NCBI GenBank assembly: GCA_023433775.1
Contig: JAEYTY010000059.1
Coordinates: 1-6,984 of the forward strand
From: Pseudomonadota bacterium
GTDB lineage: Bacteria > Pseudomonadota > Alphaproteobacteria > Rhizobiales > Devosiaceae
Reading direction: 5' to 3'
Length of the DNA stretch: 6,984 nucleotides
Shown: positions 1-5,888 of the stretch, piece by piece
How the letters are laid out: each line of letters opens with the position of its first letter
Position numbering within the stretch: the first letter of the stretch is position 1
Notes under the pieces: generated by a model
Seen by the model: only the letters and a program-made list of their open reading frames with translations
Told to the model about the DNA's origin: nothing
The model's database searches: none
Program-made: the position numbers and the translations under genes

Positions 1-1
1 T

Positions 2-415
2 AAGCAACCAGACCTTACCGGAAATCCGTCGATGACCACCCAGCCGCTCGCTCGCTACGGCGCTCCCAATGGCGCGCTCGCGAGCGGCTTGACCACCTCA
101 GTTACACCACGTCCCGGGACACAACCCGATCATCCCTTTGTAAACATGCTGCGCGGCCAAGGGCGGTGCGTGGCTGATATCTACGGACAGATGAAAATGT
201 CCATAGAGTTCAACAGCCCACAAAATGTGTCGTGCGTAGAAGACGACCCGGAAACCTATACATGCGTATTTGATGTTTCCATGTCCTTTGTGCAGCGCAG
301 CGGCAATTTTATACTCGACAACATGATGTCCGGCGCTATGACGACGCCGATACGCCCCGTAACGGCGAAATTGGCTCGTGACGACCGTCAATGGACCGTG
401 CTTTGGTGGGAGTAA
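2..415 (+). CDS. Unrecognised, probably exported protein, 5' end outside the window (partial)
   Basis: The reading frame is open from the left edge to a TAA at 413-415. An ATG at 32-34 is possible, but it has no good Shine-Dalgarno sequence and the frame stays open upstream, so the true start probably lies outside the window. The visible part is rich in Pro, Thr and Gly at first. It then becomes a compact domain with three cysteines (in RCVAD, VSCVED and YTCVFD) and ends in a Trp-rich tail (WTVLWWE). The cysteines and the mix of polar linker and beta-like segments suggest an extracytoplasmic protein, possibly a lipoprotein or secreted protein; this is inference, since no signal peptide is visible. 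GC over 181-300 is about 47% by hand count, against about 73% in a sample of the aminopeptidase gene, so it may be recently acquired or fast-evolving. I do not recognise the family. Confidence 0.6.
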   Translation, partial: KQPDLTGNPSMTTQPLARYGAPNGALASGLTTSVTPRPGTQPDHPFVNMLRGQGRCVADIYGQMKMSIEFNSPQNVSCVEDDPETYTCVFDVSMSFVQRSGNFILDNMMSGAMTTPIRPVTAKLARDDRQWTVLWWE

Positions 416-464
416 GGTGCAGTATGAAAGACCTATTATAGCCACAGGACGGAGCAGAAATCCC

Positions 465-782
465 ATGATCATCTCCACCACCCCCACCCTCGAAAACCAT
501 CCCATCCGCGAATATCTCGGCATTGTCACCGGCGAGGTGATTGTCGGCGCCAATATCTTCAAGGACCTGTTTGCCGGCATCCGCGACATTGTTGGTGGCC
601 GGGCGGGCGCCTATGAAGGGGCGCTGCGCGATGCGCGGCGGCAGGCTTATGAGGAATTGCGCTATGAGGCCGAGCGCATGGGCGCCGATGCGGTGGTAGG
701 CGTTGATCTCGACTATGAAGTGGTTGGCCAGGGCGGCTCGATGCTGATGGTGTCCATTTCGGGTACGGCAGTGAAGCTGTAG
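465..782 (+). CDS. YbjQ/UPF0145 family heavy-metal-binding domain protein
   Basis: A 105-residue protein, the usual length for the YbjQ/UPF0145 family (about 105-110 aa). It opens with MIISTTPTLE and a YLGIVTGE segment (residues 17-24). A GANIFKDLFAGIRDIVGGR stretch (28-46) and an acidic/basic helix (50-72) follow, and then MGADAVVGVDLDYE (72-85) and a C-terminal beta strand. This is the typical family layout. Structures of the family show small oligomers (often pentamers); a metal-binding role is suggested by the domain name but poorly established. I chose the ATG at 465 because GGAG lies at 451-454, 10 nt upstream, and because family members start with this M-I-x-[ST]-T pattern. An in-frame upstream ATG at 378 would overlap the preceding gene and add unrelated residues. 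It is convergent with the next gene, with stops 10 bp apart. Confidence 0.9.
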   Translation: MIISTTPTLENHPIREYLGIVTGEVIVGANIFKDLFAGIRDIVGGRAGAYEGALRDARRQAYEELRYEAERMGADAVVGVDLDYEVVGQGGSMLMVSISGTAVKL

Positions 783-792
783 CGCCTCCGCC

Positions 793-1083
793 CTAAATCC
801 CCAGCCCGCCCAGAGGCTCGGTTTCGATATATTGGTCGAACCCGGCAATCAGCGGCCTCGCCTTGGCGATGGTTGCCTGCACATGGGGCAATTGCAGCGA
901 GGCCTTGTGCGCTTCGGCGCTGTCCCAGACTTCGGTGATCCAGATGCCGTCCTCGCTGGCCGGATCGCGGGCGATGACATAGGAACGGCAGCCGGGCATG
1001 GCGTCGTTTCCCTCCACCATGATGGCGATGAGGTCCTCGCGCTTGCCCTCGGCAGCCAGCATTCGCCCGATCAATCCGTACAT
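793..1083 (-). CDS. ABM-fold putative quinol monooxygenase (antibiotic biosynthesis monooxygenase family)
   Basis: A complete 96-residue protein of the size and pattern of the ABM (YgiN-like) family. These are cofactor-free dimeric alpha+beta barrel proteins, several of which oxidise quinols or polyketide-like aromatics. Visible hallmarks are the first strand (YGLIGRMLA, residues 2-10), the GCRSYVIARDP strand (31-41), the ITEVWDS strand (49-55) with Glu51 and Trp53, and the following helix containing His59 and His67 in the AHKASLQLPH segment (58-67). The start is at 1083: the minus strand carries an AGAGAGG-type ribosome binding site a few bases upstream. It is divergent from prmA across a 111 bp intergenic region. 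The true substrate cannot be told from sequence; a general detoxification or quinone-redox role is only a family-level guess. Confidence 0.85.
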   Translation of the reverse strand: MYGLIGRMLAAEGKREDLIAIMVEGNDAMPGCRSYVIARDPASEDGIWITEVWDSAEAHKASLQLPHVQATIAKARPLIAGFDQYIETEPLGGLGI

Positions 1084-1124
1084 TTAACCCTCTCTTTCGA
1101 TCAGTTGTCACGCATAGGCCCCAA

Positions 1125-1167
1125 GGCAAGGCCCGCCATTGACTTGCCCCGTTCACCTGCGTCATTG
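1125..1167 (+). promoter_or_regulatory. Candidate prmA promoter with overlapping inverted repeat
   Basis: A TTGACT hexamer at 1139-1144 matches the sigma-70 -35 box well. The -10 position at 1162-1167 (TCATTG, 17 nt spacing) matches poorly, which is common in GC-rich alphaproteobacteria but leaves the call weak. An inverted repeat, GGCAAG at 1125-1130 and CTTGCC at 1143-1148 (12 nt apart), overlaps the -35 box and could be an operator or chance. It lies 30-70 bp upstream of the prmA start, in the divergent region shared with the ABM gene. Confidence 0.3.
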
Positions 1168-1194
1168 GAAGCTCGACCAGCCCGAGGACAATTC

Positions 1195-2070
1195 ATGTCA
1201 GTAGACCAGCTTTCCGTTTCGCTCAGCAAGGAGCAGGCCTATGCGCTGGTCGATGCGGTTTCCGAACGCGACGACCTGGCGCTGACCGCTTCGGCGCATG
1301 AGAATGAAGAAACCGGCGAATGGGTGTTTGAAGCCACCTGCGACAGCCCGCCAGATCTTGAATCATTTTCTCAGCTGGCGCGGGAAGTGCTTGGCGGAAC
1401 AGTGGAATTTTCCGTCGAACAGATCGACCCCGAGGTGAACTGGGTGGCCAGGTCGCTCGAAGGCCTGGCCCCGGTGATCGCGGGCGGCTTCTATGTCTAT
1501 GGCAGCCATTCGGAAGGCGCGATCCCCGAAGGGCTGACGCCGATGAAGATCGAAGCGGCACAGGCCTTCGGCACAGGCCACCACGAAACCACGACCGGGT
1601 GCCTCGAAGCCATTGAAGCGGTTTTGCGCCAGCGTACGCCTTCCAACATGATCGATATCGGCACCGGAACCGGCGTGCTGGCTATCGCGCTGGCCAAACG
1701 GATCGACGCGAAAATTCTCGCCACCGATATCGACCCGATTGCCGTGACCACCACGCTGGAAAACGCCGTTGAAAACGGCGTCGGCGAGCGAATCATCGCC
1801 ATCGAGGCGACGGGGCTGGACCATGATCGCATCGTCGCCAACGCGCCCTATGACCTGATCGTCGCCAATATTCTCGCGGGGCCGCTGACCGAACTGGCGC
1901 CGGGCATGGGCGGCATCGCGCAGGCGGGCGGCACCATCATTCTCTCGGGAATTCTCAACACCCAGGCCGATGGCGTCATCGCCGCCTATCAGGATGCGGG
2001 CTTTGCGCTTGTGGGTCACCTCAAGCGCAAGGACTGGACCACGCTGGTGATGGAGAAGCGGCAGGGCTGA
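1195..2070 (+). CDS. prmA: Ribosomal protein L11 methyltransferase
   Basis: A 291-residue protein (E. coli PrmA is 293 aa). It uses S-adenosylmethionine to trimethylate lysines and the N-terminal amine of ribosomal protein L11 in the cytoplasm. The N-terminal third (1-110) fits the L11-recognition domain. The catalytic domain shows the PrmA signature FGTGHHETT starting at residue 125 and the SAM-binding motif I of Rossmann methyltransferases, IDIGTGTGVLAIALAK (153-168). An acidic loop ATDIDPIAV and the catalytic-site motif VANILAGPL (223-231) follow. The ATG at 1195 was chosen because GAGGA sits at 1184-1188, 6 nt upstream, and because it gives the family's normal length. The frame is open much further upstream (to 832), but that part lies antisense to the ABM gene. 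Regulation is unknown apart from the weak promoter candidate. Confidence 0.95.
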   Translation: MSVDQLSVSLSKEQAYALVDAVSERDDLALTASAHENEETGEWVFEATCDSPPDLESFSQLAREVLGGTVEFSVEQIDPEVNWVARSLEGLAPVIAGGFYVYGSHSEGAIPEGLTPMKIEAAQAFGTGHHETTTGCLEAIEAVLRQRTPSNMIDIGTGTGVLAIALAKRIDAKILATDIDPIAVTTTLENAVENGVGERIIAIEATGLDHDRIVANAPYDLIVANILAGPLTELAPGMGGIAQAGGTIILSGILNTQADGVIAAYQDAGFALVGHLKRKDWTTLVMEKRQG

Positions 2071-2082
2071 TCTCCAGCGAGG

Positions 2083-2205
2083 AAGGCTTCGCCTTTCGTG
2101 CATAGCACTCATGGCTTTCTTGACTTGCCGGGCTCCACCGGAGCCAGGCATTCGCTTCGCGAACCGCCTGCGAAGTCACCTTAAATCGCGCCACTGGCGC
2201 GATTT
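2083..2205. repeat. Cluster of four hairpins downstream of prmA, possible dispersed repeat
   Basis: The stretch after prmA has no convincing gene but contains consecutive inverted repeats. They are AAGGC/GCCTT (2083-2095) and a long hairpin at 2126-2150 with TGCC-g-GGCTCC arms around an ACC loop. Then come CTTCGC/GCGAAG (2155-2175) and a perfect 11 bp inverted repeat with arms AAATCGCGCCA and TGGCGCGATTT around one base (2183-2205). The first may help end prmA transcription; none has a proper T-run on the + strand. Such a dense series in a short intergenic space resembles the structured, multi-copy intergenic repeats of Hyphomicrobiales genomes, but copy number cannot be seen from one window. 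Confidence 0.5.
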
Positions 2206-2220
2206 CCCCTGCGGGACGGC

Positions 2221-2254
2221 ACAAAAACAAATCCCCGAAGCAGGCTCCGGGGAT
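2221..2254 (-). terminator. Rho-independent terminator for the small-gene pair
   Basis: Read on the minus strand, CCCCGGAG pairs with CTTCGGGG (8 bp including one G-T) around a CCTG loop at 2233-2252. It is followed by a T-rich tail, ATTTGTTTTTGT. It starts 36 nt past the stop codon of the 43-aa gene, so it is well placed to end that transcript. Confidence 0.85.
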
Positions 2255-2288
2255 CAATCGTCAGATCGTCAGCGAATGGACAGCGGCC

Positions 2289-2420
2289 TTAGGGGCGCTT
2301 GGTCACCGCGCCGATCAGCTGGTGCTGCATACGATAGCTGACCTGGCGGGAGGCTTCGCGGCCGCGAGCGTCGATGAGACCACCCAATGCGCTGCGGAAA
2401 CCAGTCTTGCTCTCAGTCAT
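2289..2420 (-). CDS. Small basic protein (43 aa), paralogue of the neighbouring 44-aa protein
   Basis: This short frame encodes 43 residues starting MTESKTGFRSALGG and ending in AVTKRP. It is supported by GGAG at 2427-2430, 6 nt before the ATG; by the terminator that follows; and above all by its likeness to the gene just upstream. Aligned without gaps, the two share Phe8, Ala11, Arg19, Arg21, Ala23 and Arg25, with conservative changes at 12, 15, 16, 17, 22 and 27, and both end in VTKR. The central part (8-32) could form a basic amphipathic helix with arginines at intervals. There is no signal peptide or transmembrane segment. The function is unknown; a nucleic-acid, ribosome or membrane-surface partner would fit the charge but is only a guess. 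It is probably co-transcribed with the 44-aa gene (114 bp gap). Confidence 0.75.
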   Translation of the reverse strand: MTESKTGFRSALGGLIDARGREASRQVSYRMQHQLIGAVTKRP

Positions 2421-2432
2421 CTTTTACTCCAT

Positions 2433-2456
2433 GCGACGGGGAAATTGCTCCGTCGC
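2433..2456 (-). promoter_or_regulatory. Leader hairpin just upstream of the 43-aa gene's ribosome binding site
   Basis: A perfect 7 bp inverted repeat, GCGACGG and CCGTCGC with a 10 nt loop, ends 2 nt before the GGAG of the downstream small gene on the minus strand. A second hairpin (CCGGCA/TGCCGG, 2499-2519) lies closer to the upstream gene's stop. These could set relative expression or stability of the two small-gene messages. Neither has a T-run, so neither looks like a terminator. Confidence 0.4.
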
Positions 2457-2534
2457 CATTCTGTTTACGCTGTTCGCAGAGACCGGGTTAGGCCCCTGCC
2501 GGCAAATCAGCCATGCCGGATGCGCAAGGCGGGA

Positions 2535-2669
2535 TTAACGCTTGGTTACCGAATTGCGCAGGGTGGGGTGATCGGCCTCGAAACGGGCGATAAAGCGGGC
2601 GGCGTCGCGGCTGCGGCCTTCAACAACGGCATTGACGGCGCGCTGGAAGAAATTGGTTTGCTTGTTCAT
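2535..2669 (-). CDS. Small basic protein (44 aa), paralogue of the downstream 43-aa protein
   Basis: This 44-residue frame begins MNKQTNFFQRAVNAVVEGR and ends in NSVTKR. A near-ideal Shine-Dalgarno sequence, AAGGAG at 2677-2682 on the minus strand, sits 7 nt before this ATG. An earlier in-frame ATG at 2717 would add 16 residues, but it has no such site and would place the candidate promoter inside the gene. Residues 8-32 look like a basic amphipathic helix, with the shared pattern [DE]-[AG]-R-[GS]-R-[DE]-A-[AS]-R at 17-25. I do not recognise a named family. It differs from the classic DUF1127 pattern, although short Arg-rich proteins are common and abundant in Hyphomicrobiales, often in stress conditions (recollection). 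It is first in a likely two-gene unit. Confidence 0.75.
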   Translation of the reverse strand: MNKQTNFFQRAVNAVVEGRSRDAARFIARFEADHPTLRNSVTKR

Positions 2670-2696
2670 TTTGGGTCTCCTTGTGTCTTGATCGTA

Positions 2697-2724
2697 AGAT
2701 AGGCTTGTATGACGCAATCACCAG
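2697..2724 (-). promoter_or_regulatory. Candidate promoter of the small-gene pair, heat-shock (RpoH)-like
   Basis: On the minus strand, CCTATCT (2697-2703) matches the -10 part of the alphaproteobacterial heat-shock consensus CTTG-N17/18-CYTATYTNNG. Exactly 17 nt upstream is CTGG (2721-2724), three of four bases of the -35 CTTG. Transcription would start near 2690 and give a leader of roughly 20 nt ending in the strong ribosome binding site at 2677-2682. The -35 and the trailing G are imperfect, so this remains a candidate; an ordinary sigma-70 promoter with a TATCTT -10 box is the alternative. Confidence 0.4.
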
Positions 2725-2749
2725 AGCCATTGCGACAAGCCAGCCATGA

Positions 2750-2765
2750 CCGGAGCGCACTCCGG
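2750..2765 (+). repeat. Short hairpin in the leader of the aminopeptidase gene
   Basis: A perfect 6 bp inverted repeat, CCGGAG and CTCCGG around CGCA, lies 3 nt before the AAGGA ribosome binding site (2769-2773) of the aminopeptidase gene. It could affect translation or message stability, or be chance in GC-rich DNA. Confidence 0.35.
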
Positions 2766-2781
2766 CACAAGGACACAATTG

Positions 2782-4602
2782 ATGACCACCAGCTTCCCCC
2801 CTGCCCGCTTCCAGAGTTTTGAGGAAAAGGCCAACCCGGCCAATGTCGCGCCGCGCCTTGCCGCGCTGCGCAGCGCCATGAAGGCCGCAGGCGTCGACGC
2901 CTTCCTCGTGCCCCGCGCCGATGCGCATCGCGGGGAATCGGTGCCGGCCAGCGAGGCGCGGCTGGCCTATGTCACCGGCTTTACCGGTTCGGCGGGCCTG
3001 GCCGTGATCGGGCGCGACAGCGCCGGCCTCTTTGTTGATAGCCGCTATACGCTGCAGGCGCCCACCCAGACCGATACGGCGCTGATCGATGTGCATGAGG
3101 TCAGCCAGGGCGGCATCAGCCCGGACATAAAGCTGCACGTGCCCGAGGGCGGCACGCTGGCCTATGACCCCTGGCTGCACACCCCGGGCGAAGTGCGCGA
3201 CCTCAACGAAAAGCTCAAGGGCCACGCCAAAGTGGTGCCGCATGGCAATCTGGTCGATGCCATCTGGAATGACCGCCCGGGCGCGCCGGTGAGCCAGATC
3301 GAATTTCTGGGCCATAACCGCGCCGGACAGACGGCACCGGACAAGATCGCGCAGATCCAGAAGGCGCTGGCCGCCGATGGCGCGGACGCCGCCGTGCTGA
3401 CCCTGCCCGAATCCATCTGCTGGCTGCTCAATATGCGCGGGCGCGATGTACCCAATACGCCCTTTGTGCTCGGCTTTGCCGTGGTGCCGGCAGCAGGCCA
3501 GCCGACGCTTTATCTCGACGCGACAAAGATCAATCCGGAGCTGGAGGCGGCGCTGGACGGCGTTGCTCATGTCGCCGCCGGCACGACACTGACCGGCGCG
3601 CTGGAGCAGCTGGGCGCTGACAGCAAGGCGGTGCTGATCGATCCGCAGACGGCGCCTTCGGCGGTGGCAACGACATTGCGCGAGGCGGGGGCAAAACTCA
3701 TCGAAAAGCGCGACCCCGTGCTGGTGCCGAAATCGAAGAAGAACGAGGCCGAACTGGCGGGGATGCGTGAGGCGCACAAGCTTGATGGCGTGGCTTTGGC
3801 CAAATTCCTCCACTGGTTCGACAACGAAGCGCCCAAGGGCGAACTGACCGAAATCGGCATCGTGACGGCGCTGGAAGCCTTTCGCCGCGAAGAGGAAAGC
3901 TGCGTCGATGCCAGTTTTGATACCATCTCGGGCGCCGGGCCCAATGGCGCCATCGTGCATTACCGCGTGACCACCAAGACCGACCGGCGGCTCTATGCCG
4001 GGGAAATCATGCTGGTCGATTCAGGCGCACAATATCTTTCGGGCACCACCGACATCACGCGCACGCTCTCCACCGGCGCGGCAACGCAAGAGCAGAAAGA
4101 CCGCTATACGCGGGTGCTCAAGGGCATGATCGCCATTTCCATGGCGAAGTTTCCGGCGGGAACGACGGGCGCGCAGATCGACATCCTCGCCCGGCAGTTC
4201 CTGTGGCAGGCGGGCGTCACCTATAATCATGGCACGGGCCACGGGGTCGGCGCTTTTCTCGGCGTGCATGAAGGCCCGGTCGGCATTTCACCGCGCTACA
4301 CCGCGCCCTTCGAGCCGGGCAATGTCATTTCCAACGAGCCTGGCTATTACAAGACCGGCGAATACGGCATCCGCATCGAGAACCTGATCGTGGTGCAGGA
4401 GGCCGAGGCGCTGCCGGGCTATCTGGAATTTGAAACCCTGACCTTGGCGCCCATCGACAAGCGGCTGATCGATGTCAGCCTCTTGAGCGAGGCCGAACGA
4501 GACTGGCTCAACACCTTCCACGCCCGCGTGCGGCGCGAAATTGGCCCGCTGGTCAGCGGCGACGTGCGCACATGGCTAGAGGCGGCGACAACGGCGCTCT
4601 GA
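2782..4602 (+). CDS. Xaa-Pro aminopeptidase P, three-domain form (peptidase M24B)
   Basis: A 606-residue cytoplasmic metallopeptidase that removes the N-terminal residue from peptides with proline second. The length matches the three-domain aminopeptidase P type (human XPNPEP1, 623 aa), not the shorter E. coli PepP. Two creatinase-like N-terminal domains cover about 10-315, with the typical TGFTGSAG at 65-72. The pita-bread M24 catalytic domain covers about 320-540, and a C-terminal extension runs to 606. All five metal ligands are visible: Asp413, Asp424, His487, Glu519 and Glu533. His393, His483 and His496 also match conserved active-site positions, so the enzyme should be active, probably with two Mn ions. 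I chose the ATG at 2782 because AAGGA lies 8 nt upstream; the in-frame ATG at 2746 lacks a ribosome binding site. It faces the EF-hand gene with a 10 bp gap. Confidence 0.95.
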   Translation: MTTSFPPARFQSFEEKANPANVAPRLAALRSAMKAAGVDAFLVPRADAHRGESVPASEARLAYVTGFTGSAGLAVIGRDSAGLFVDSRYTLQAPTQTDTALIDVHEVSQGGISPDIKLHVPEGGTLAYDPWLHTPGEVRDLNEKLKGHAKVVPHGNLVDAIWNDRPGAPVSQIEFLGHNRAGQTAPDKIAQIQKALAADGADAAVLTLPESICWLLNMRGRDVPNTPFVLGFAVVPAAGQPTLYLDATKINPELEAALDGVAHVAAGTTLTGALEQLGADSKAVLIDPQTAPSAVATTLREAGAKLIEKRDPVLVPKSKKNEAELAGMREAHKLDGVALAKFLHWFDNEAPKGELTEIGIVTALEAFRREEESCVDASFDTISGAGPNGAIVHYRVTTKTDRRLYAGEIMLVDSGAQYLSGTTDITRTLSTGAATQEQKDRYTRVLKGMIAISMAKFPAGTTGAQIDILARQFLWQAGVTYNHGTGHGVGAFLGVHEGPVGISPRYTAPFEPGNVISNEPGYYKTGEYGIRIENLIVVQEAEALPGYLEFETLTLAPIDKRLIDVSLLSEAERDWLNTFHARVRREIGPLVSGDVRTWLEAATTAL

Positions 4603-4607
4603 GCGCC
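4593..4607. repeat. Hairpin spanning the aminopeptidase stop codon
   Basis: GGCGCT and AGCGCC pair around CTG, overlapping the TGA at 4600-4602. It lies at the junction of two convergent genes and might act as a weak bidirectional transcription barrier, but there is no T-run on either side. Confidence 0.3.
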
Positions 4608-4612
4608 CTCGG

Positions 4613-5872
4613 TCAGTTAAACCAGATAGCGAAATTGGGCCAGCTATCGCCGAAAACCCGATTGCCGGCAGCAAAGCTGTCGGCATCGGCAACCGGCCCA
4701 TCGCGCAGGAACGGCAGAGCGCCTTGGCCGGTCAGCAGCATGACAAGGTCGGTTTCGGTCGCCGTTTCAAAATAGGCTTTGAGATCAAAGCCTTGGCTGA
4801 ACCGCCAATGGGGCAAGAGCAATTTGCCATCGAGAATGAGATCGAGCGTATCAAGCGTTGCGTGCCAGGCGGCGACGACTTCCTCGGTCACCGTCTGATC
4901 GGGCAGCAGCGACGTCTGGGATGGTGAAGGCACGAGTTCGCGATTGTCGTCGGTTTCCGCCAGGATCGCTTCCCAATTCTGCCGGGAAAGCGCCGTGATG
5001 GTCTTGAGCCGGTCGCGCACATTGGCGAGGCGGGCGCTGTCGGCCACCGGGAAATCGGCGGTGTGGATGGCTGCGATGAAATCGGCAATGAAGCCATCGC
5101 TCTCTTCATCCAGCAGCGCCGTGCCCCGGCCGCGCGAATAGTCCTGCATGGGCAGGCCCGCCTGCGGGAAGAAGCGGTGGAAGATTGCGTTGAAGAACCT
5201 GGAAAAATCATGCGCCAGCAGCAGATCGGCCGGCGCGGCAGTGATCTGCGTATAGCCAGCGAGCCAGATGGCATCGGCCCGGTCAAAGCCGATTGAGGTG
5301 TCGGGCAAAGGTTTGCCGGGCTTGGTCTTGACCTTGAAGGCTTCGGGGCCCAGCGCATCGGCAAGGACCTGACCCAGATGTTCACCCGCCCCGACCTCGC
5401 CATCGCCATTGATGTCAAAGCGGACCCGGAGAGGATCGATCATCAGCACGTAATCGCCCGAGGCGCCGGCCAGCTCGAAATGACCGCGGGCCTTGTCGAG
5501 CGCAATGACGAAATCGCCAAGGATCGTGCGCATCCCCTCATAGGTCAGCGGCTCCGGATCGGGATTGCGCATTGTGTCGGGCGCATCGGCGCTGATGCCC
5601 AGCAACATCGCGGCAGCAGGAACGTCCGGAGCACTGGCGCCATGGCGATAGAGCGCCTGCGAAAGGCCCTGCACCCCATCGATCAGCTCGATCAGGCCAA
5701 GGCCGAAGCAGGCATCGGTTTCGTCGCGTCCGCAGGCATCGGCGAACTCCTGGCGGGCTTGTGGCGCAGTGCCCTCATAAAGACGCTGGGCGAGACTCTC
5801 GCCGGTTTCCCCGGCAGCGGCAAAGGATGTGAGAGATGCCGAAAGGGCTGCCGCGATCATCAGGCGATGCAT
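4613..5872 (-). CDS. Exported protein with an EF-hand-like calcium loop, function unknown
   Basis: A 419-residue protein. The N-terminus MHRLMIAAALSASLTSFAAA is a typical Sec signal peptide, with likely cleavage after the Ala run near residue 20, so it should be periplasmic or secreted. Cys47 and Cys55 are spaced to allow a disulfide. At 153-164 there is a canonical calcium-binding loop, DINGDGEVGAGE, with Asp153, Asn155, Asp157, Glu159 and the bidentate Glu164. Only this one clear loop is seen. The rest looks alpha-helical and I recognise no catalytic motif; similar uncharacterised EF-hand proteins occur in Hyphomicrobiales (recollection). The start at 5872 is preferred over the in-frame ATG at 5908, which would put 12 polar residues before the signal peptide and overlap ligA; GGAG (5883-5886) lies 10 nt upstream. 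It begins 16 bp after the ligA stop, so the two are probably co-transcribed. Confidence 0.8.
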   Translation of the reverse strand: MHRLMIAAALSASLTSFAAAGETGESLAQRLYEGTAPQARQEFADACGRDETDACFGLGLIELIDGVQGLSQALYRHGASAPDVPAAAMLLGISADAPDTMRNPDPEPLTYEGMRTILGDFVIALDKARGHFELAGASGDYVLMIDPLRVRFDINGDGEVGAGEHLGQVLADALGPEAFKVKTKPGKPLPDTSIGFDRADAIWLAGYTQITAAPADLLLAHDFSRFFNAIFHRFFPQAGLPMQDYSRGRGTALLDEESDGFIADFIAAIHTADFPVADSARLANVRDRLKTITALSRQNWEAILAETDDNRELVPSPSQTSLLPDQTVTEEVVAAWHATLDTLDLILDGKLLLPHWRFSQGFDLKAYFETATETDLVMLLTGQGALPFLRDGPVADADSFAAGNRVFGDSWPNFAIWFN

Positions 5873-5888
5873 TGATCCAGATCTCCGT

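Noticed and set aside
75..86. 12 bp palindrome CGCTCGCGAGCG
   Set aside because: It lies in the open frame of the partial gene in a GC-rich stretch; no repeat copy or binding-site context supports a function.
434..439. TATTAT as a -10 box for the YbjQ-type gene
   Set aside because: A good -10 match, but no acceptable -35 box at 16-18 nt spacing (TTGGTG at 403-408 is 25 nt away).
832..1194. Long in-frame extension upstream of prmA (would give a 412-aa protein)
   Set aside because: It runs antisense through the ABM gene, lacks homology to PrmA, and the ATG at 1195 has a good ribosome binding site and gives normal family length.
1363..2151. Minus-strand open frame of 262 codons opposite prmA
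   Set aside because: An antisense shadow of a clearly recognised gene in GC-rich DNA, with low-complexity Arg/Gly/His-rich translation.
2111..2341. Possible 76-aa plus-strand gene after prmA
   Set aside because: It runs through the hairpin cluster and the terminator, has no ribosome binding site, and overlaps the better-supported 43-aa gene.
2322..2702. Possible 126-aa plus-strand gene
   Set aside because: It is antisense to both small genes, which have good translation signals and mutual similarity; no ribosome binding site or recognisable domain.
2620..3960. Minus-strand open frame of 446 codons opposite the aminopeptidase gene
   Set aside because: Its composition (His, Arg, Gly, Gln-rich) is typical of a reverse-frame shadow, and the opposite strand encodes a protein with all catalytic residues.
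5063..5875. Plus-strand open frames opposite the EF-hand gene
   Set aside because: Shadow frames: the minus strand has a signal peptide, calcium loop and ribosome binding site, while these have no recognisable features.
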